DNA of 54,007 nt, from NCBI RefSeq assembly GCF_017347085.1, contig NZ_JADPSA010000031.1, positions 1-54,007 of the forward strand. The letters are read 5' to 3'. Position numbers and translations under genes: made by a program. This DNA is from Nesterenkonia sp. E16_10. Its GTDB lineage: Bacteria > Actinomycetota > Actinomycetes > Actinomycetales > Micrococcaceae. The notes beneath the pieces are model-generated. The model did no database searches. It was not told the DNA's origin and saw only the letters and a program-made list of their open reading frames with translations. This document shows positions 33,278 through 41,878 of the stretch, piece by piece (position 1 is the first letter of the stretch; each line of letters begins with the position of its first letter).

Positions 33278-33432
33278 CAGTCGCGCTGGCGGCGTTCAGC
33301 GAGGAAGCGCTCGACACGAGGTTCCCGGACGAATGTGGCCGGAACAACGCGGCGCTCCAGCTTGGCGGAGGCTTTAGTGGATCGGACAGCAGCCTGCTTA
33401 ACCGCGGCTTTGCTGACGACACGACGCTTCAT
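33277..33432 (-). CDS. 51-residue basic protein, putative Fic partner/antitoxin
   Basis: The frame begins MKRRVVSKAAVKQAAVRSTK and ends FLAERRQRD, rich in Arg, Lys, Ala and Val. A clear GGAGGAG ribosome site lies about 10 bases upstream and the stop overlaps the Fic start (TGATG). It lacks the (S/T)xxxE(G/N) motif of VbhA/FicA and does not resemble YhfG. It may neutralise Fic by another route or bind DNA. Short length and basic composition limit the call, but the coupling is strong evidence that it is translated. Confidence 0.7.
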   Translation of the reverse strand: MKRRVVSKAAVKQAAVRSTKASAKLERRVVPATFVREPRVERFLAERRQRD

Positions 33433-33465
33433 GACGTGAATCTCCTCCACACTCGTTAGGTGTTC

Positions 33466-35091
33466 TTATTCTACGTTCTGTCCCTCATGGTGGTCACGGA
33501 CATGATGCCAAGCTTGGTTGGTGTCGGTAACGGTGACCTCAGCCGCGACCTGCACGACCTTGAACGGAATCCCGGGACGCTTACCCGTCTTGAGGATGAA
33601 CTTGCCCGTGTGGGGACGCCGTTCGGTGGCCACTCCCCCGCCTGAGTCATCGGTCCAGTCCGTGATCCAGGACTTCTCCGTGTTCGAGAGGGCGAACACG
33701 GTCTCGAGGTTGCCCATCTCATCGGGGGCGAGCCCGCCGAGGAACACCATTTCGGAGCGGTTCACGAATCCCCACGCCACGTCAGTCAGCGTCTCTGAGG
33801 AGAGCTTCAAGTCGTTCATGGTGTGGGTAATCATGATCTGCCCGATGCCCCGGCCACGGTTGAGTCGGGTCAGGGAGTCCACGAAGTAGACCATCTGTTC
33901 CGAGGCGCGCAGCACCTTCCACAGCTCATCCATCACCAGAAGATAATGCTTCGGCGGAATCCCTCGATCCGTGGTCACGATCTTCTCCGTGGCCACGGTG
34001 ACGGTGCCCAGGTTCCAGCACAACGACTGCACCGCAGCCATGAGAACGGTGTCGTTCTCATTGACCCCGGACACGTCGAAGACCACCGGTTTACCGGGGA
34101 TGATGTGGGCCGAGGTTGGCTGCGAGAACAGATCCCCGTAGAGCCCATCCGGTCCCATCGAGATCGGCGCATCGAGAAGGCCCTGCACACGAGCGTCATA
34201 GGCTCGCTCATCGTCGTGGGTCAGGGTCAGAGTCCGCAGAGTCGCCGGCCGGGACCGGATGAACTCGGTCAGTTCCGGGATCAGCACAGGTGTGGTGAGA
34301 TCTGGGTCCAGGGTGCGGATCGCGTGAGACAGAATCGTGGTCTCGTGCGGTTGAAGGCTGCGCCTGGCGAACATCGCCACGAGTCCGCTCATCAACGAGA
34401 GCTGCTGGGTGCGCAGATCGTTGAGCCCTTCTTCCCGTGCGTTCTCGTTCTTCACGTCTGCCAGCGCGTGAGCGAAGGTGGAGACGTCCATCGGGTTGAT
34501 ATGGGACCGCCCAGGCGCGAACTCGATCACCTGGCCGTCGGCTGCGCGAATGAGGTCCACATAATCGGGCCGCGCGTCAGAGAGCGCCATAGGGATGATC
34601 CCCCAATCCAGGAGCACCGCGACCATGCGCTTGACCAGCGAGGACTTCCCCAGGCCTGGTTGGCCCAGCACGAACGCCGAGGGGTTGCGGATCAGTTCAG
34701 AGGTGAACCACGAGATCGGGTCCGCGCAGACCAGGGACCGGCGCCGCAAATCCACACCCAGCGGAGCGCCGACGAGATCCACCCCGGAGCCGGCGATGAA
34801 GGGCCAGTAGCCGCAGAGCTGCACTGTGGTGCCTTGCAGCTCATAGGGCCGCTCCACGTAGCCCATAGGCCCACCACCACGACGATTCCAGCCCGTAGGA
34901 CCGGGCCGGGAGAGAGTCTTCTGCCGGTCTGCACTGACCTGTGCGAAGACCCGCCGGAGCCCCGTGACTGGCTTGGATTCCGCGCGAGCTCGACGGTCTT
35001 CGCGTTCGAGTCGTTTCCGGTCGCCCTTGGAGAGCACCAGGGGTGAGGCTTCCGCCTGGCTGTGATCGTCTGGTGTGCGTGGACTCATCAT
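33466..35091 (-). CDS. virB4: VirB4-type T4SS ATPase
   Basis: ATG 35091 follows GAAGGGG by about 6 bases and gives 541 residues; GTG 35097 is in frame. The basic N-terminal tail is followed by an ATPase core with Walker A LGQPGLGKSS (about 142-151) and Walker B HYLLVMDELW (about 390), then MITHTMNDL and the VirB4-like NTEKSWI region. VirB4 proteins energise assembly of the T4SS and substrate passage. It lies 43 bases downstream of the SCO6880 gene on the same strand. It is short compared with Gram-negative VirB4 (about 800); the N-terminal half is probably supplied by the SCO6880 protein. Confidence 0.88.
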   Translation of the reverse strand: MMSPRTPDDHSQAEASPLVLSKGDRKRLEREDRRARAESKPVTGLRRVFAQVSADRQKTLSRPGPTGWNRRGGGPMGYVERPYELQGTTVQLCGYWPFIAGSGVDLVGAPLGVDLRRRSLVCADPISWFTSELIRNPSAFVLGQPGLGKSSLVKRMVAVLLDWGIIPMALSDARPDYVDLIRAADGQVIEFAPGRSHINPMDVSTFAHALADVKNENAREEGLNDLRTQQLSLMSGLVAMFARRSLQPHETTILSHAIRTLDPDLTTPVLIPELTEFIRSRPATLRTLTLTHDDERAYDARVQGLLDAPISMGPDGLYGDLFSQPTSAHIIPGKPVVFDVSGVNENDTVLMAAVQSLCWNLGTVTVATEKIVTTDRGIPPKHYLLVMDELWKVLRASEQMVYFVDSLTRLNRGRGIGQIMITHTMNDLKLSSETLTDVAWGFVNRSEMVFLGGLAPDEMGNLETVFALSNTEKSWITDWTDDSGGGVATERRPHTGKFILKTGKRPGIPFKVVQVAAEVTVTDTNQAWHHVRDHHEGQNVE

Positions 35092-35134
35092 CAACACCCC
35101 TTCAGGTGTGTTCGTGCAGTTGTGTGGTCGAGAC

Positions 35135-36646
35135 TTAGGAGAAGAAGTCTTGGATCTCGTCGTTGAGGAGCATGTGATCAGGCAGCACTGTGCCCAGCGG
35201 TAGCCCGGCCTGGAAGGTCACGGCCTGATTGGCGAGTGCTTTGCGTACCCGCAGACGGGTTCTCGAGAACAGGGCTGGCACTTCCTTATCCAGCCGGCGG
35301 AACTGCTCAGGGTTTTCCACTGAGACGGTGACGATGGTCCCGAACCGGGCCACACCGGCACCCATCGTTTCTTCCTGTGCTGATTTCAGTGCCGCTTTCT
35401 GTCGCTGTACCGCCCGGACTGAGACCCGCTGCTGAGATCCACCGAAGGTCGCTTCCTTAATCTCGCGCTGCACGAGATCCGTGGTCCGGTCGATAGGCAC
35501 CGGCCGGTAGAGCAGGGTCACGCGCTTACGCAGCACCCCCGGCATCGGCTCGAGGAGCCGACGCAGAGAATCATGGGTGAAGGTGCCGCGCGGTTCCTCG
35601 TAGAGCGTCCAGGATGAGGAATAGGCCCTGTCGTGCTTGTAGTGCTCGAAGAGATCCGCAGCATAGGACGGGCCGGCGTCAGCCCATCGAAGGTTGGTGC
35701 CGCCGTCCATCTGGGCTTCCTCCACCGCTGAGGCGGTGGTCGGGTCATAGGCCACGCGGGTGAAGTCGATGATCTCCTGTGCGGTGCACGCCCGCACGAC
35801 TCCGGCCCCGGTGGAATGCAGCCCGCCGAGGATTCCGGGGAGCCGGTCGCCAATGTCGATCGCCATTTCCTCGCGGCCGCGATCCTTGTTCGCCTCGAAG
35901 GCTTTGCCGTCGAAGGTCACCGTGAGCCGCACGGTCATTTCTGGTGCGCCGTGGTCGTACTCGTTGGCGATTCCCTCGGTGACGATCCGCGCGAATTCCG
36001 GTCCACCGTCGGCCCGGTTATGGGAGAGCAGCCGGCGCAGCCGCAGACCGGAATCGGGCGCGGATTCGATAGTGACCGAGGCCCCGCGGATTCCGTCCTC
36101 TTGGCCGCGCGCTTGGAGCCAGCCGCCCCAGTGGGCCACCTGACGGTTCACCGAGTCACCGTCTACCAGCGCGTCACCATCTGGACGCGCCTCGATGACC
36201 ACGGAGTAGTTATAGGCCCCGCGCCCGGAGGTGCGCAGCAGCCCGAAGGGCTGATTCGAGCTGTCCAGGTGCTCGGTCAGTTCGGTATCTGCCATGAGCC
36301 CAGGAAGCCGCGTAGCTCCATCGGGGGTGAACCCGGTAGGCCCAGAGATATAGAGGTGCTTGCCGGACTTCTCTTTACGTCGTTGCGCGATTTTCAGCAT
36401 CGTTCTCCCATAGATCGAGCGGCCCTGCCGCTTGGTGGCCACCAACAGCACTGCACCGAGCACGCCCGCGCCGATGAGGACGCCAGCCGCAGCCGCGCGG
36501 CCGGTGGCCATAAGGACGATGGACACGAGGATGAAGGGCACCCCGGCCAGTGAGACACCCAGGGAGAGCCCGAGGATGCCGGTGCGCTGAGGGTGGCGAA
36601 GATTGCCGTACACGCCAGGGATCACCCCGGAAGTGGTCTCGCTCAC
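35135..36646 (-). CDS. SCO6880-family T4SS protein
   Basis: This 503-residue protein starts with a PRG-like YGNLRHPQRTGILGL segment and two membrane helices (about 22-68), then a long cytosolic domain with GPTGFTPDGATRLPG and YNYSVVIEARPDGDALVDGD. This is the SCO6880 family, found beside VirB4 genes on actinobacterial conjugative elements; it resembles the PrgI-plus-VirB4 N-terminal domain arrangement. Its start overlaps the VirB6-like gene by 4 bases. It likely acts as the membrane-anchored companion of VirB4. Confidence 0.85.
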   Translation of the reverse strand: MSETTSGVIPGVYGNLRHPQRTGILGLSLGVSLAGVPFILVSIVLMATGRAAAAGVLIGAGVLGAVLLVATKRQGRSIYGRTMLKIAQRRKEKSGKHLYISGPTGFTPDGATRLPGLMADTELTEHLDSSNQPFGLLRTSGRGAYNYSVVIEARPDGDALVDGDSVNRQVAHWGGWLQARGQEDGIRGASVTIESAPDSGLRLRRLLSHNRADGGPEFARIVTEGIANEYDHGAPEMTVRLTVTFDGKAFEANKDRGREEMAIDIGDRLPGILGGLHSTGAGVVRACTAQEIIDFTRVAYDPTTASAVEEAQMDGGTNLRWADAGPSYAADLFEHYKHDRAYSSSWTLYEEPRGTFTHDSLRRLLEPMPGVLRKRVTLLYRPVPIDRTTDLVQREIKEATFGGSQQRVSVRAVQRQKAALKSAQEETMGAGVARFGTIVTVSVENPEQFRRLDKEVPALFSRTRLRVRKALANQAVTFQAGLPLGTVLPDHMLLNDEIQDFFS

Positions 36647-38193
36647 GCGCTTGTCTCCCCATCGTCGCCTTCAAAGGCCTGATTGATCCCGGCACCAGAA
36701 GGGGTGCCGGTATCAATGACGTTCTTGAGCTGCTGTGTCTTGGCGGCAGTCGATCCACCGGACTTCCCGGCCGAGTCGCTGCCAGTACTTGGTGCAGCGC
36801 CCGAGGCGGCAGATCCGCCCCCAGATCCGTTCTCACTGGTTCCACCAGCGTCGGAGGATTCAGCGCCGCCGGGAGTCCCGGCGTCAACGCCAGAACCTCC
36901 CGAACCGCCGCCACTCTCCGAACCGCCACCAGAGCCCGAGCCACCACCGGCCGAGGATGCCCCGGCCGGAGTCGCCCCAGCAGGGCCGTCGCCGGTAGCC
37001 GAGTCACCAGCACCACCGGCTCCACTCTCGCCAGCGCCGCCCGCAGCCTGTCCAGCGCCGCCACCAGCAGCGCCGGAGGATCCACCGCCCGCACCTCCAC
37101 CGCCGGCTGCGCCAGCGGCACCGGCACCGGTGCCGGCCGTTGCGCCTCCACTGGCAGCAGCGCCACCCGCTACAGCAGGGGCAGCAGCTCCACCCGTTCC
37201 AGTCACTACAGCGGCCCCGGCTGCGACCGTGGCCGCACCCGCGAGAGCAGCGCCACCGCCAAAGGCGGCAGCGCCCATCGCGGCCGCAGGAGCAATGAAC
37301 TTGATAAGGGCCGGCAGCGCGAGGCCGGCCAGCGCGAGAATGAGCATCCCGGTCATGGCTGACGAGTAATTCTGCAGCTCGCCGCCCAGGCCCTCGATTT
37401 CTGAATCTTCGGTCATCATCCGAAGCCCGAGCGCGTAGATCCCGGCCGCGACTGGCTTGAAGAGCAGCAGGGCGATAAGCCAGGCGTTGATCTTCTGAAA
37501 CGCCTGTTTACCCGAGACCGAGCCGGTAGAGGCTGCGACCACGGGCAGGAACGCGAGCAGCACAAGAATGCTCACGTCGCGGAAGATCATCAGCAAGAAA
37601 TTCATGATCGCGCCGAAGAACATCAGCAGCGACACGATCAGGAACACCCCGATGTTCTGCCCGATATTTCCGACCGGGCTGGCCAGGATCTCTAGGTTCG
37701 CGTCTCCGCCGGTGGCTCGATCAAGGAGCCACGCTGCGGTGCTGTCACCAGCGGTGAGCAGCGCGCCGATAGCCACGGCGTAGACCCCGGTGACCACGAT
37801 GAGGGTCACGACCGGGGCAAAGGCGGTGATGATCTTTTTGAAGTCCATGCTCAGGAGCATTCGGCCCAGGCCGAGCAAGAACCCGATGATTGCAAACGCT
37901 GCGATGAAGTAGCCCGTATCCGCTTGGATCGAGGCCACAGCAGGGTTGTTCATGTCCGGCCCTGGTGCGTTCATCCACCAGGTAGAGATCATTTCCAAGA
38001 ACGACACAGCGCCATTGGCGAGACCCTGGGCCACCGCCTCTAGAGCGGCAGTCGCAGCATTGCCAGCGATTGCACTGCCGGTGTCAAAAGCCCCTTCGAT
38101 GGCTCGGCAGCCCCAGTTGTTCCACGAGCACGACGAACCTTCTTCCTCAGCGCCGGCCAGGAGCGTCATCAGGACCATCGGGCCTACCTCCAC
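36643..38193 (-). CDS. VirB6/TrbL-like polytopic T4SS channel protein with Gly/Ala-rich tail
   Basis: The 516-residue protein has a signal-like start, an amphipathic CSWNNWGCRAIEGAFDTGS segment, then six or more membrane helices (about 90-325), as in VirB6/TrbL proteins that form part of the inner-membrane pore. From about 330 to 490 it is a low-complexity Gly/Ala/Ser/Pro tail, probably disordered. The 4-base overlap with the SCO6880 gene and the 10-base overlap with the upstream gene show operon coupling. Low-complexity coding is the reason that many long frames appear on the opposite strand. Confidence 0.82.
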   Translation of the reverse strand: MEVGPMVLMTLLAGAEEEGSSCSWNNWGCRAIEGAFDTGSAIAGNAATAALEAVAQGLANGAVSFLEMISTWWMNAPGPDMNNPAVASIQADTGYFIAAFAIIGFLLGLGRMLLSMDFKKIITAFAPVVTLIVVTGVYAVAIGALLTAGDSTAAWLLDRATGGDANLEILASPVGNIGQNIGVFLIVSLLMFFGAIMNFLLMIFRDVSILVLLAFLPVVAASTGSVSGKQAFQKINAWLIALLLFKPVAAGIYALGLRMMTEDSEIEGLGGELQNYSSAMTGMLILALAGLALPALIKFIAPAAAMGAAAFGGGAALAGAATVAAGAAVVTGTGGAAAPAVAGGAAASGGATAGTGAGAAGAAGGGGAGGGSSGAAGGGAGQAAGGAGESGAGGAGDSATGDGPAGATPAGASSAGGGSGSGGGSESGGGSGGSGVDAGTPGGAESSDAGGTSENGSGGGSAASGAAPSTGSDSAGKSGGSTAAKTQQLKNVIDTGTPSGAGINQAFEGDDGETSA

Positions 38194-38918
38194 TCAGTGA
38201 AGTCAGACGTGTTACTCAACATGGTCAGAGGTGCCTGACCGGGAGATAGATCTAGCCGCCAGTCGTTCGCATCCTCGTCCCACACCAACGTGAATTCGTA
38301 AGCCCCGTCCGCAGACTGTTCGGGTTGGCTTAGCCAGACACTTACGGTCGCTTCTTCGGCGGAAGAGTCCTCAATTCGGAAGCCGCGAACCAGCGTTCCT
38401 TCAAAGCCTTCGGCGGACTCTTCTACTGACTCCTGAGGCACCGCTTCGCGGGCCCCAGGGCTGTCTACAGCAGCGTCGTACTCCCGACTCACCACGAAGT
38501 CCATGAAGAGGCTAGGTGCCGCGAATGCCGCGCCGGCTGGTGTCTGGGAGAAGCAGCGCCAGAAGCCGTCCTCTTGGACGGCTGGCCCGTGCTCATCAGA
38601 CACCGGCAGAGCCAAGCCCTCTACCCCGTCAAAGTCCTCCCATGCGAACTCAGGGGCCTCCGTGGGGAAGGACTCGTCGGCGTCCATGTCCTCACACCGA
38701 GCCGGGGCGTCGCCCTCGGTGGGTTCCTCTTCTGGTTCAACAGGCTCCGATGAGGGATCTGGCCCTTCTGCGACCAATCCATCATCCGGTTCTTCGGCCT
38801 CGTTCGATCCCGTGGGGATCGTGAGCAGACCCACGATCACCACCAGGATGACCACCGATAGACCCGCGCCCCAGAAGATCCACGACCTACCCCCGCCTTG
38901 CTGTTCTTTCCGTGCCAT
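38184..38918 (-). CDS. Single-span extracytoplasmic protein of the T4SS operon (VirB8-like candidate)
   Basis: The 244-residue protein has a short cytosolic lead, one membrane helix (about 12-36), an acidic linker (about 40-85) and a C-terminal domain of some 150 residues with FWRCFSQTPAGAAFAAPSLF and ATVSVWLSQPEQSADGAYEF, VWDEDANDWRLDLSP. The order helix-linker-compact domain, and the strand pattern at the C-terminus, resemble VirB8/TcpC-type NTF2-like proteins. That assignment is inference. It overlaps the VirB6-like gene by 10 bases. Confidence 0.65.
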   Translation of the reverse strand: MARKEQQGGGRSWIFWGAGLSVVILVVIVGLLTIPTGSNEAEEPDDGLVAEGPDPSSEPVEPEEEPTEGDAPARCEDMDADESFPTEAPEFAWEDFDGVEGLALPVSDEHGPAVQEDGFWRCFSQTPAGAAFAAPSLFMDFVVSREYDAAVDSPGAREAVPQESVEESAEGFEGTLVRGFRIEDSSAEEATVSVWLSQPEQSADGAYEFTLVWDEDANDWRLDLSPGQAPLTMLSNTSDFTEWR

Positions 38919-38954
38919 ATCGGTCCCCGTTCTCCGCTGCTGTTCTCAGAGTTC

Positions 38955-39245
38955 CTAGATAAAGACTCGGATGATCGCGGCCGCTGCCACCGCGAGGATG
39001 CAGACGATGATCGAGATCACCAGGCCCTTGAAACCCTGGATCTCACGACCCGTGAACGAGGCGAACGCCAGGTAACCGGCCGAGGCCAGGAACCCGGCCA
39101 AGCCGAGCATGATCACGCCCCAGGAGATCCAGTTCAGCAACGTGGTGAACCCCTCCACCCCAGGAGGTGCCTCCGGGGAAACGTCCGGAACGATCCCTGC
39201 CGGGGTCAGTCCAGTAAGTGCGGACAGGAGTTCGATCATGATCAT
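38955..39245 (-). CDS. Small two-helix membrane protein, pilin-like candidate
   Basis: This 96-residue protein has an N-terminal hydrophobic stretch, a Pro-rich turn (VSPEAPPGVEGF) and two membrane helices (about 38-62 and 73-95) separated by FTGREIQGFKG. The size and topology match VirB2/TrbC-like pilins or VirB3-like proteins of Gram-positive T4SS. It overlaps the DUF6668 gene by 4 bases. Function is inferred from topology and position only. Confidence 0.65.
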   Translation of the reverse strand: MIMIELLSALTGLTPAGIVPDVSPEAPPGVEGFTTLLNWISWGVIMLGLAGFLASAGYLAFASFTGREIQGFKGLVISIIVCILAVAAAAIIRVFI

Positions 39246-39862
39246 GCGTTGTCCTCTTCTGCTTTATGGTGAAACGTGCGAATAATCTTCTGCAGCCGCC
39301 TCGGCGGCCTCTCAAAGTCCGGCGGATGAATCCGCCAACTCTCTACCCAGGGCAGATGAGCCCCGATGGGGACCTTGCGCAAGAGCCGCTTCACAGCTCG
39401 CTGCTGCTGATCCAGCAGCTTGGGTCCGTCATCGACTAACACCAGCCCCAGCAGCCGGGACTCACTGAGATCTCCGGCCAACCACTGCTGAGTGAAGTCT
39501 TGCGCTGCGTCCAGCCCTGCCCAGTGGGTTCGCGCGACGACGACAACGCGCAGCGTCGGCAAGGGTCGCACCCAACCAGACGCGATCGGCCACCCCGTGC
39601 CGGCGTCGAGGGACCGCTCCCCCAGCATTGACGCGACTGTCGAAGTCCCAGCACCCCCATGGAGTCCCACCACAGTGATCAGTCGATGGTCCTCGACGGT
39701 GACCCGTGGCCACGGCGTCGCCCCTGCCGGAGATGGAATCGTCGCCAAGGGCTCTGGGGGTCCTTTGATGATGGTCTCGGCGCCCAAGACATCATCACGG
39801 AGGTCGCCCACGTCTTCTGGCTCGTCCACGGGTGCGTGGGTGAAGGGGTTACTGCGCTGCAC
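39242..39862 (-). CDS. DUF6668 family P-loop protein
   Basis: The 206-residue protein contains a deviant P-loop GLHGGAGTSTVASMLG near residues 68-83, resembling the MinD/ParA class but lacking the usual lysine of GKT. It continues with RVVVVARTHWAGLDAAQDFT and GLVLVDDGP, and a basic C-terminal tail. This is the DUF6668 pattern of actinobacterial conjugative plasmids. Loss of the P-loop lysine suggests nucleotide sensing or a structural role rather than hydrolysis. It is the first gene of the leftward T4SS operon. Confidence 0.75.
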   Translation of the reverse strand: MQRSNPFTHAPVDEPEDVGDLRDDVLGAETIIKGPPEPLATIPSPAGATPWPRVTVEDHRLITVVGLHGGAGTSTVASMLGERSLDAGTGWPIASGWVRPLPTLRVVVVARTHWAGLDAAQDFTQQWLAGDLSESRLLGLVLVDDGPKLLDQQQRAVKRLLRKVPIGAHLPWVESWRIHPPDFERPPRRLQKIIRTFHHKAEEDNA

Positions 39863-39949
39863 CGACTCGCGTGACCTCTGCTTCCTCGTGTGTGCTGCGA
39901 CACCCTTATCAGCATGGGTGTTCGTACAATCGTTGGAGATGGCAAAAGC

Positions 39950-40013
39950 CTAAAGTCATCTACTTGCCCAGTAAAGAGCACTAAAGTCTATAGCGCTGTT
40001 TACGCATCTAAAG
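39950..40013. promoter_or_regulatory. Divergent T4SS promoter region with CTAAAG repeats
   Basis: CTAAAG occurs at 39950, 39981 and 40008, with GTAAAG at 39971, in the gap between the two operons. A TATACT -10-like box (about 40020-40025) for the rightward operon follows. The repeats may be operators for the HTH protein encoded at 40041. Confidence 0.4.
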
Positions 40014-40040
40014 CCGTTCTATACTATAAGGAGTATGAGA

Positions 40041-40340
40041 GTGAATGATCCGGACTCCATTGATGAGTTACTCAAGGATTTTCCCGACCTCGCGCAGCCC
40101 AAGGAGATCGCTGATCTTCTGCGCGTGAAGCTCAACACCGTCAACCAGTGGATCCGGGATGGCCGGTTGTCTTCGATCAACGCTGGGCGCCGGGTCAACC
40201 GGATCATGAAACCGAAGCTGCGGGAGTTCCTCCTGCATGCGGACGAGCTCCCGGACACGGACTCTGAGGGTGATGCTGGGGTCGATATAGCGGCTGATGC
40301 CGGTGATGAGGTTGACGCGAAGGAGAAACACGCAGACTGA
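40041..40340 (+). CDS. Excisionase/MerR-like HTH protein
   Basis: GTG 40041 is preferred because the AAGGAG ribosome site (40028-40033) sits 7 bases upstream; ATG 40035 would leave only 1 base. The 99-residue product has an HTH_17 fold: LAQPKEIADLLRVKLNTVNQ, WIRDGRLSSINAGRRVNRI, ending in an acidic Asp/Glu-rich tail. It heads the rightward operon and is divergent from the T4SS operon, so it is a good candidate regulator of both. It overlaps or abuts the next start at 40340. Confidence 0.78.
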   Translation: MNDPDSIDELLKDFPDLAQPKEIADLLRVKLNTVNQWIRDGRLSSINAGRRVNRIMKPKLREFLLHADELPDTDSEGDAGVDIAADAGDEVDAKEKHAD

Positions 40341-41878
40341 TGGGTCAGATCACTCCTGAACAGGTGCCGGCGTTCCCGCTCTACGTCATCGACTACGACG
40401 AGGACAACGAGACCGCCGAGCTAGACGGTGTTCCCGTGGAACCAGCACCAGGAGTGAGCGTGTCAGACGCGGCCAAGGATGCCGCAGCCCGCAAAGCCCA
40501 GGCCCACGGCCTCGACGCTGTACGAGTAAGAATCCGTTCCGCACTGGGTGAGGAATGGACGATGATCGTCACCGTTCACGGCGACACCTTCGACACCACC
40601 CCCACCCCTGAAGCGCAGCAGAAGAAACCCTCGATACGCCCCGCCACCATCCTGGTGGGAGCAGGCATCACCCTGGGTGCACTAGGAGGCGGAACCGCCC
40701 TCGCTGTGCACCTAAGCACCGATACAGACCCCGACCAGAACGCCGTGCCCGCATGGGAAACCCCCGGGGCCGGCGAGCAGATCCCCGTAGGACTGCCCGA
40801 GGGATTCACCGGCCCCTCTGACTGGTCACTAGATATCAACAGCGACACCGCAGTGACCGGGCTCGACGATGGAGAGATTCTCACTGCCAACAGTGACGGA
40901 ATCCTCTCCATCCGAGACCCTAAGACTGCTGAGCCCGTCTGGGCCGGTTCAGGTGCTCCGCAGGATCTCTCCGAGATCCACGAGAGCACCTGGACCGGCC
41001 AGCCGGTCCTCGGCTCCTACAGTCGCGGCAAACTCAACCTCTGGCCTACCGAAGAAATCACCCCCGGTGATGCGGTAGCCCCCGAACAAGTCCCCGTCGC
41101 CAATGAAGCCGACGTCCTGTGGGAAGGAGACACGCCCTTGGTGTCTCTGGGTGATTTCGTCGTGTTGGTTCCCAACAATGAAGGCGTGCTCACTGAGGTC
41201 ACGATCCCTGCCGGGTCCGTGCCGGTCTCCGCAGTTGATGGCGACGCCGTCTCACTAGGCCCGGAGACGATCTACCGGACCAGTCTCGACGGAGAGACCA
41301 CCTCCACTGAGTTCACCCCGCCTGAGAGCGTGGAAGGCCCAGCAGAGACCTTCTGGACCATCGGCACAGAAGCCCTCGTGCTGGCCTGGACCGGTGGAGG
41401 TTCTAGTGCTCCCCCGGTGATCGCGGTGATCGACCAGAACACCGGGGACACGATCATCAAAGAGCAGGTCGAGCAGCTGCCCAACGAGTCCGCTGAGATC
41501 ACCTACAACGCTGATTCTCAGCGAGCTGTGATCGGGACTCTCGCGGTGCGCTATGACGACGATCCGAGCCTCAACGAGATCCCGACTATCGCAAATCCTG
41601 TGCTCTTCGGGAACGCCCTCTATGGCAACACCAGCGACGGTCCAGTCCTGGTGGATCTGAGTCGGCCTCAGGACGGCGCGCAGCCTTACGCGACCTTCAC
41701 TGACGAGGACACCGCTCCGCTCATCGTCGCTGACGATGCGGCCTACGTGGTGGCACCCCGGCTGGATCAGACCATTCTCTACCGCGCGGCCGCAGAGACC
41801 TCAGGGCAGAGCGCTGATGAGTCTTCTGCGGACGAGACAGACACCGAAGATCCCACCCAGGACGAACAGGACGATTGA
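40340..41878 (+). CDS. Membrane-anchored protein with extracytoplasmic repeat domain
   Basis: The 512-residue protein has a cytosolic N-terminal ~100 residues (including a small domain, AQAHGLDAVRVRIRSALGEE), one membrane helix (about 105-128) and an external region of ~360 residues with repeated short strands (DDGEILTANSDGILSIRDPK, LGSYSRGKLNLWPTEE, VALSLG-like blocks) suggestive of a beta-propeller. The C-terminus is acidic. I recognise no named family. It shares an operon with a deviant ParA-like ATPase. A role in cell-surface contact or T4SS regulation is possible, but the function is unknown. Confidence 0.65.
   Translation: MGQITPEQVPAFPLYVIDYDEDNETAELDGVPVEPAPGVSVSDAAKDAAARKAQAHGLDAVRVRIRSALGEEWTMIVTVHGDTFDTTPTPEAQQKKPSIRPATILVGAGITLGALGGGTALAVHLSTDTDPDQNAVPAWETPGAGEQIPVGLPEGFTGPSDWSLDINSDTAVTGLDDGEILTANSDGILSIRDPKTAEPVWAGSGAPQDLSEIHESTWTGQPVLGSYSRGKLNLWPTEEITPGDAVAPEQVPVANEADVLWEGDTPLVSLGDFVVLVPNNEGVLTEVTIPAGSVPVSAVDGDAVSLGPETIYRTSLDGETTSTEFTPPESVEGPAETFWTIGTEALVLAWTGGGSSAPPVIAVIDQNTGDTIIKEQVEQLPNESAEITYNADSQRAVIGTLAVRYDDDPSLNEIPTIANPVLFGNALYGNTSDGPVLVDLSRPQDGAQPYATFTDEDTAPLIVADDAAYVVAPRLDQTILYRAAAETSGQSADESSADETDTEDPTQDEQDD

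Noticed and set aside
33823-35046. 407-codon plus-strand frame
   Set aside because: It lies entirely antisense to the well supported virB4 gene and has no domain or ribosome site.
36683-37369. Long proline/alanine-rich open frames on the plus strand
   Set aside because: They are the antisense of the Gly/Ala-rich tail of the VirB6-like protein; low-complexity GC-rich coding keeps opposite frames open.
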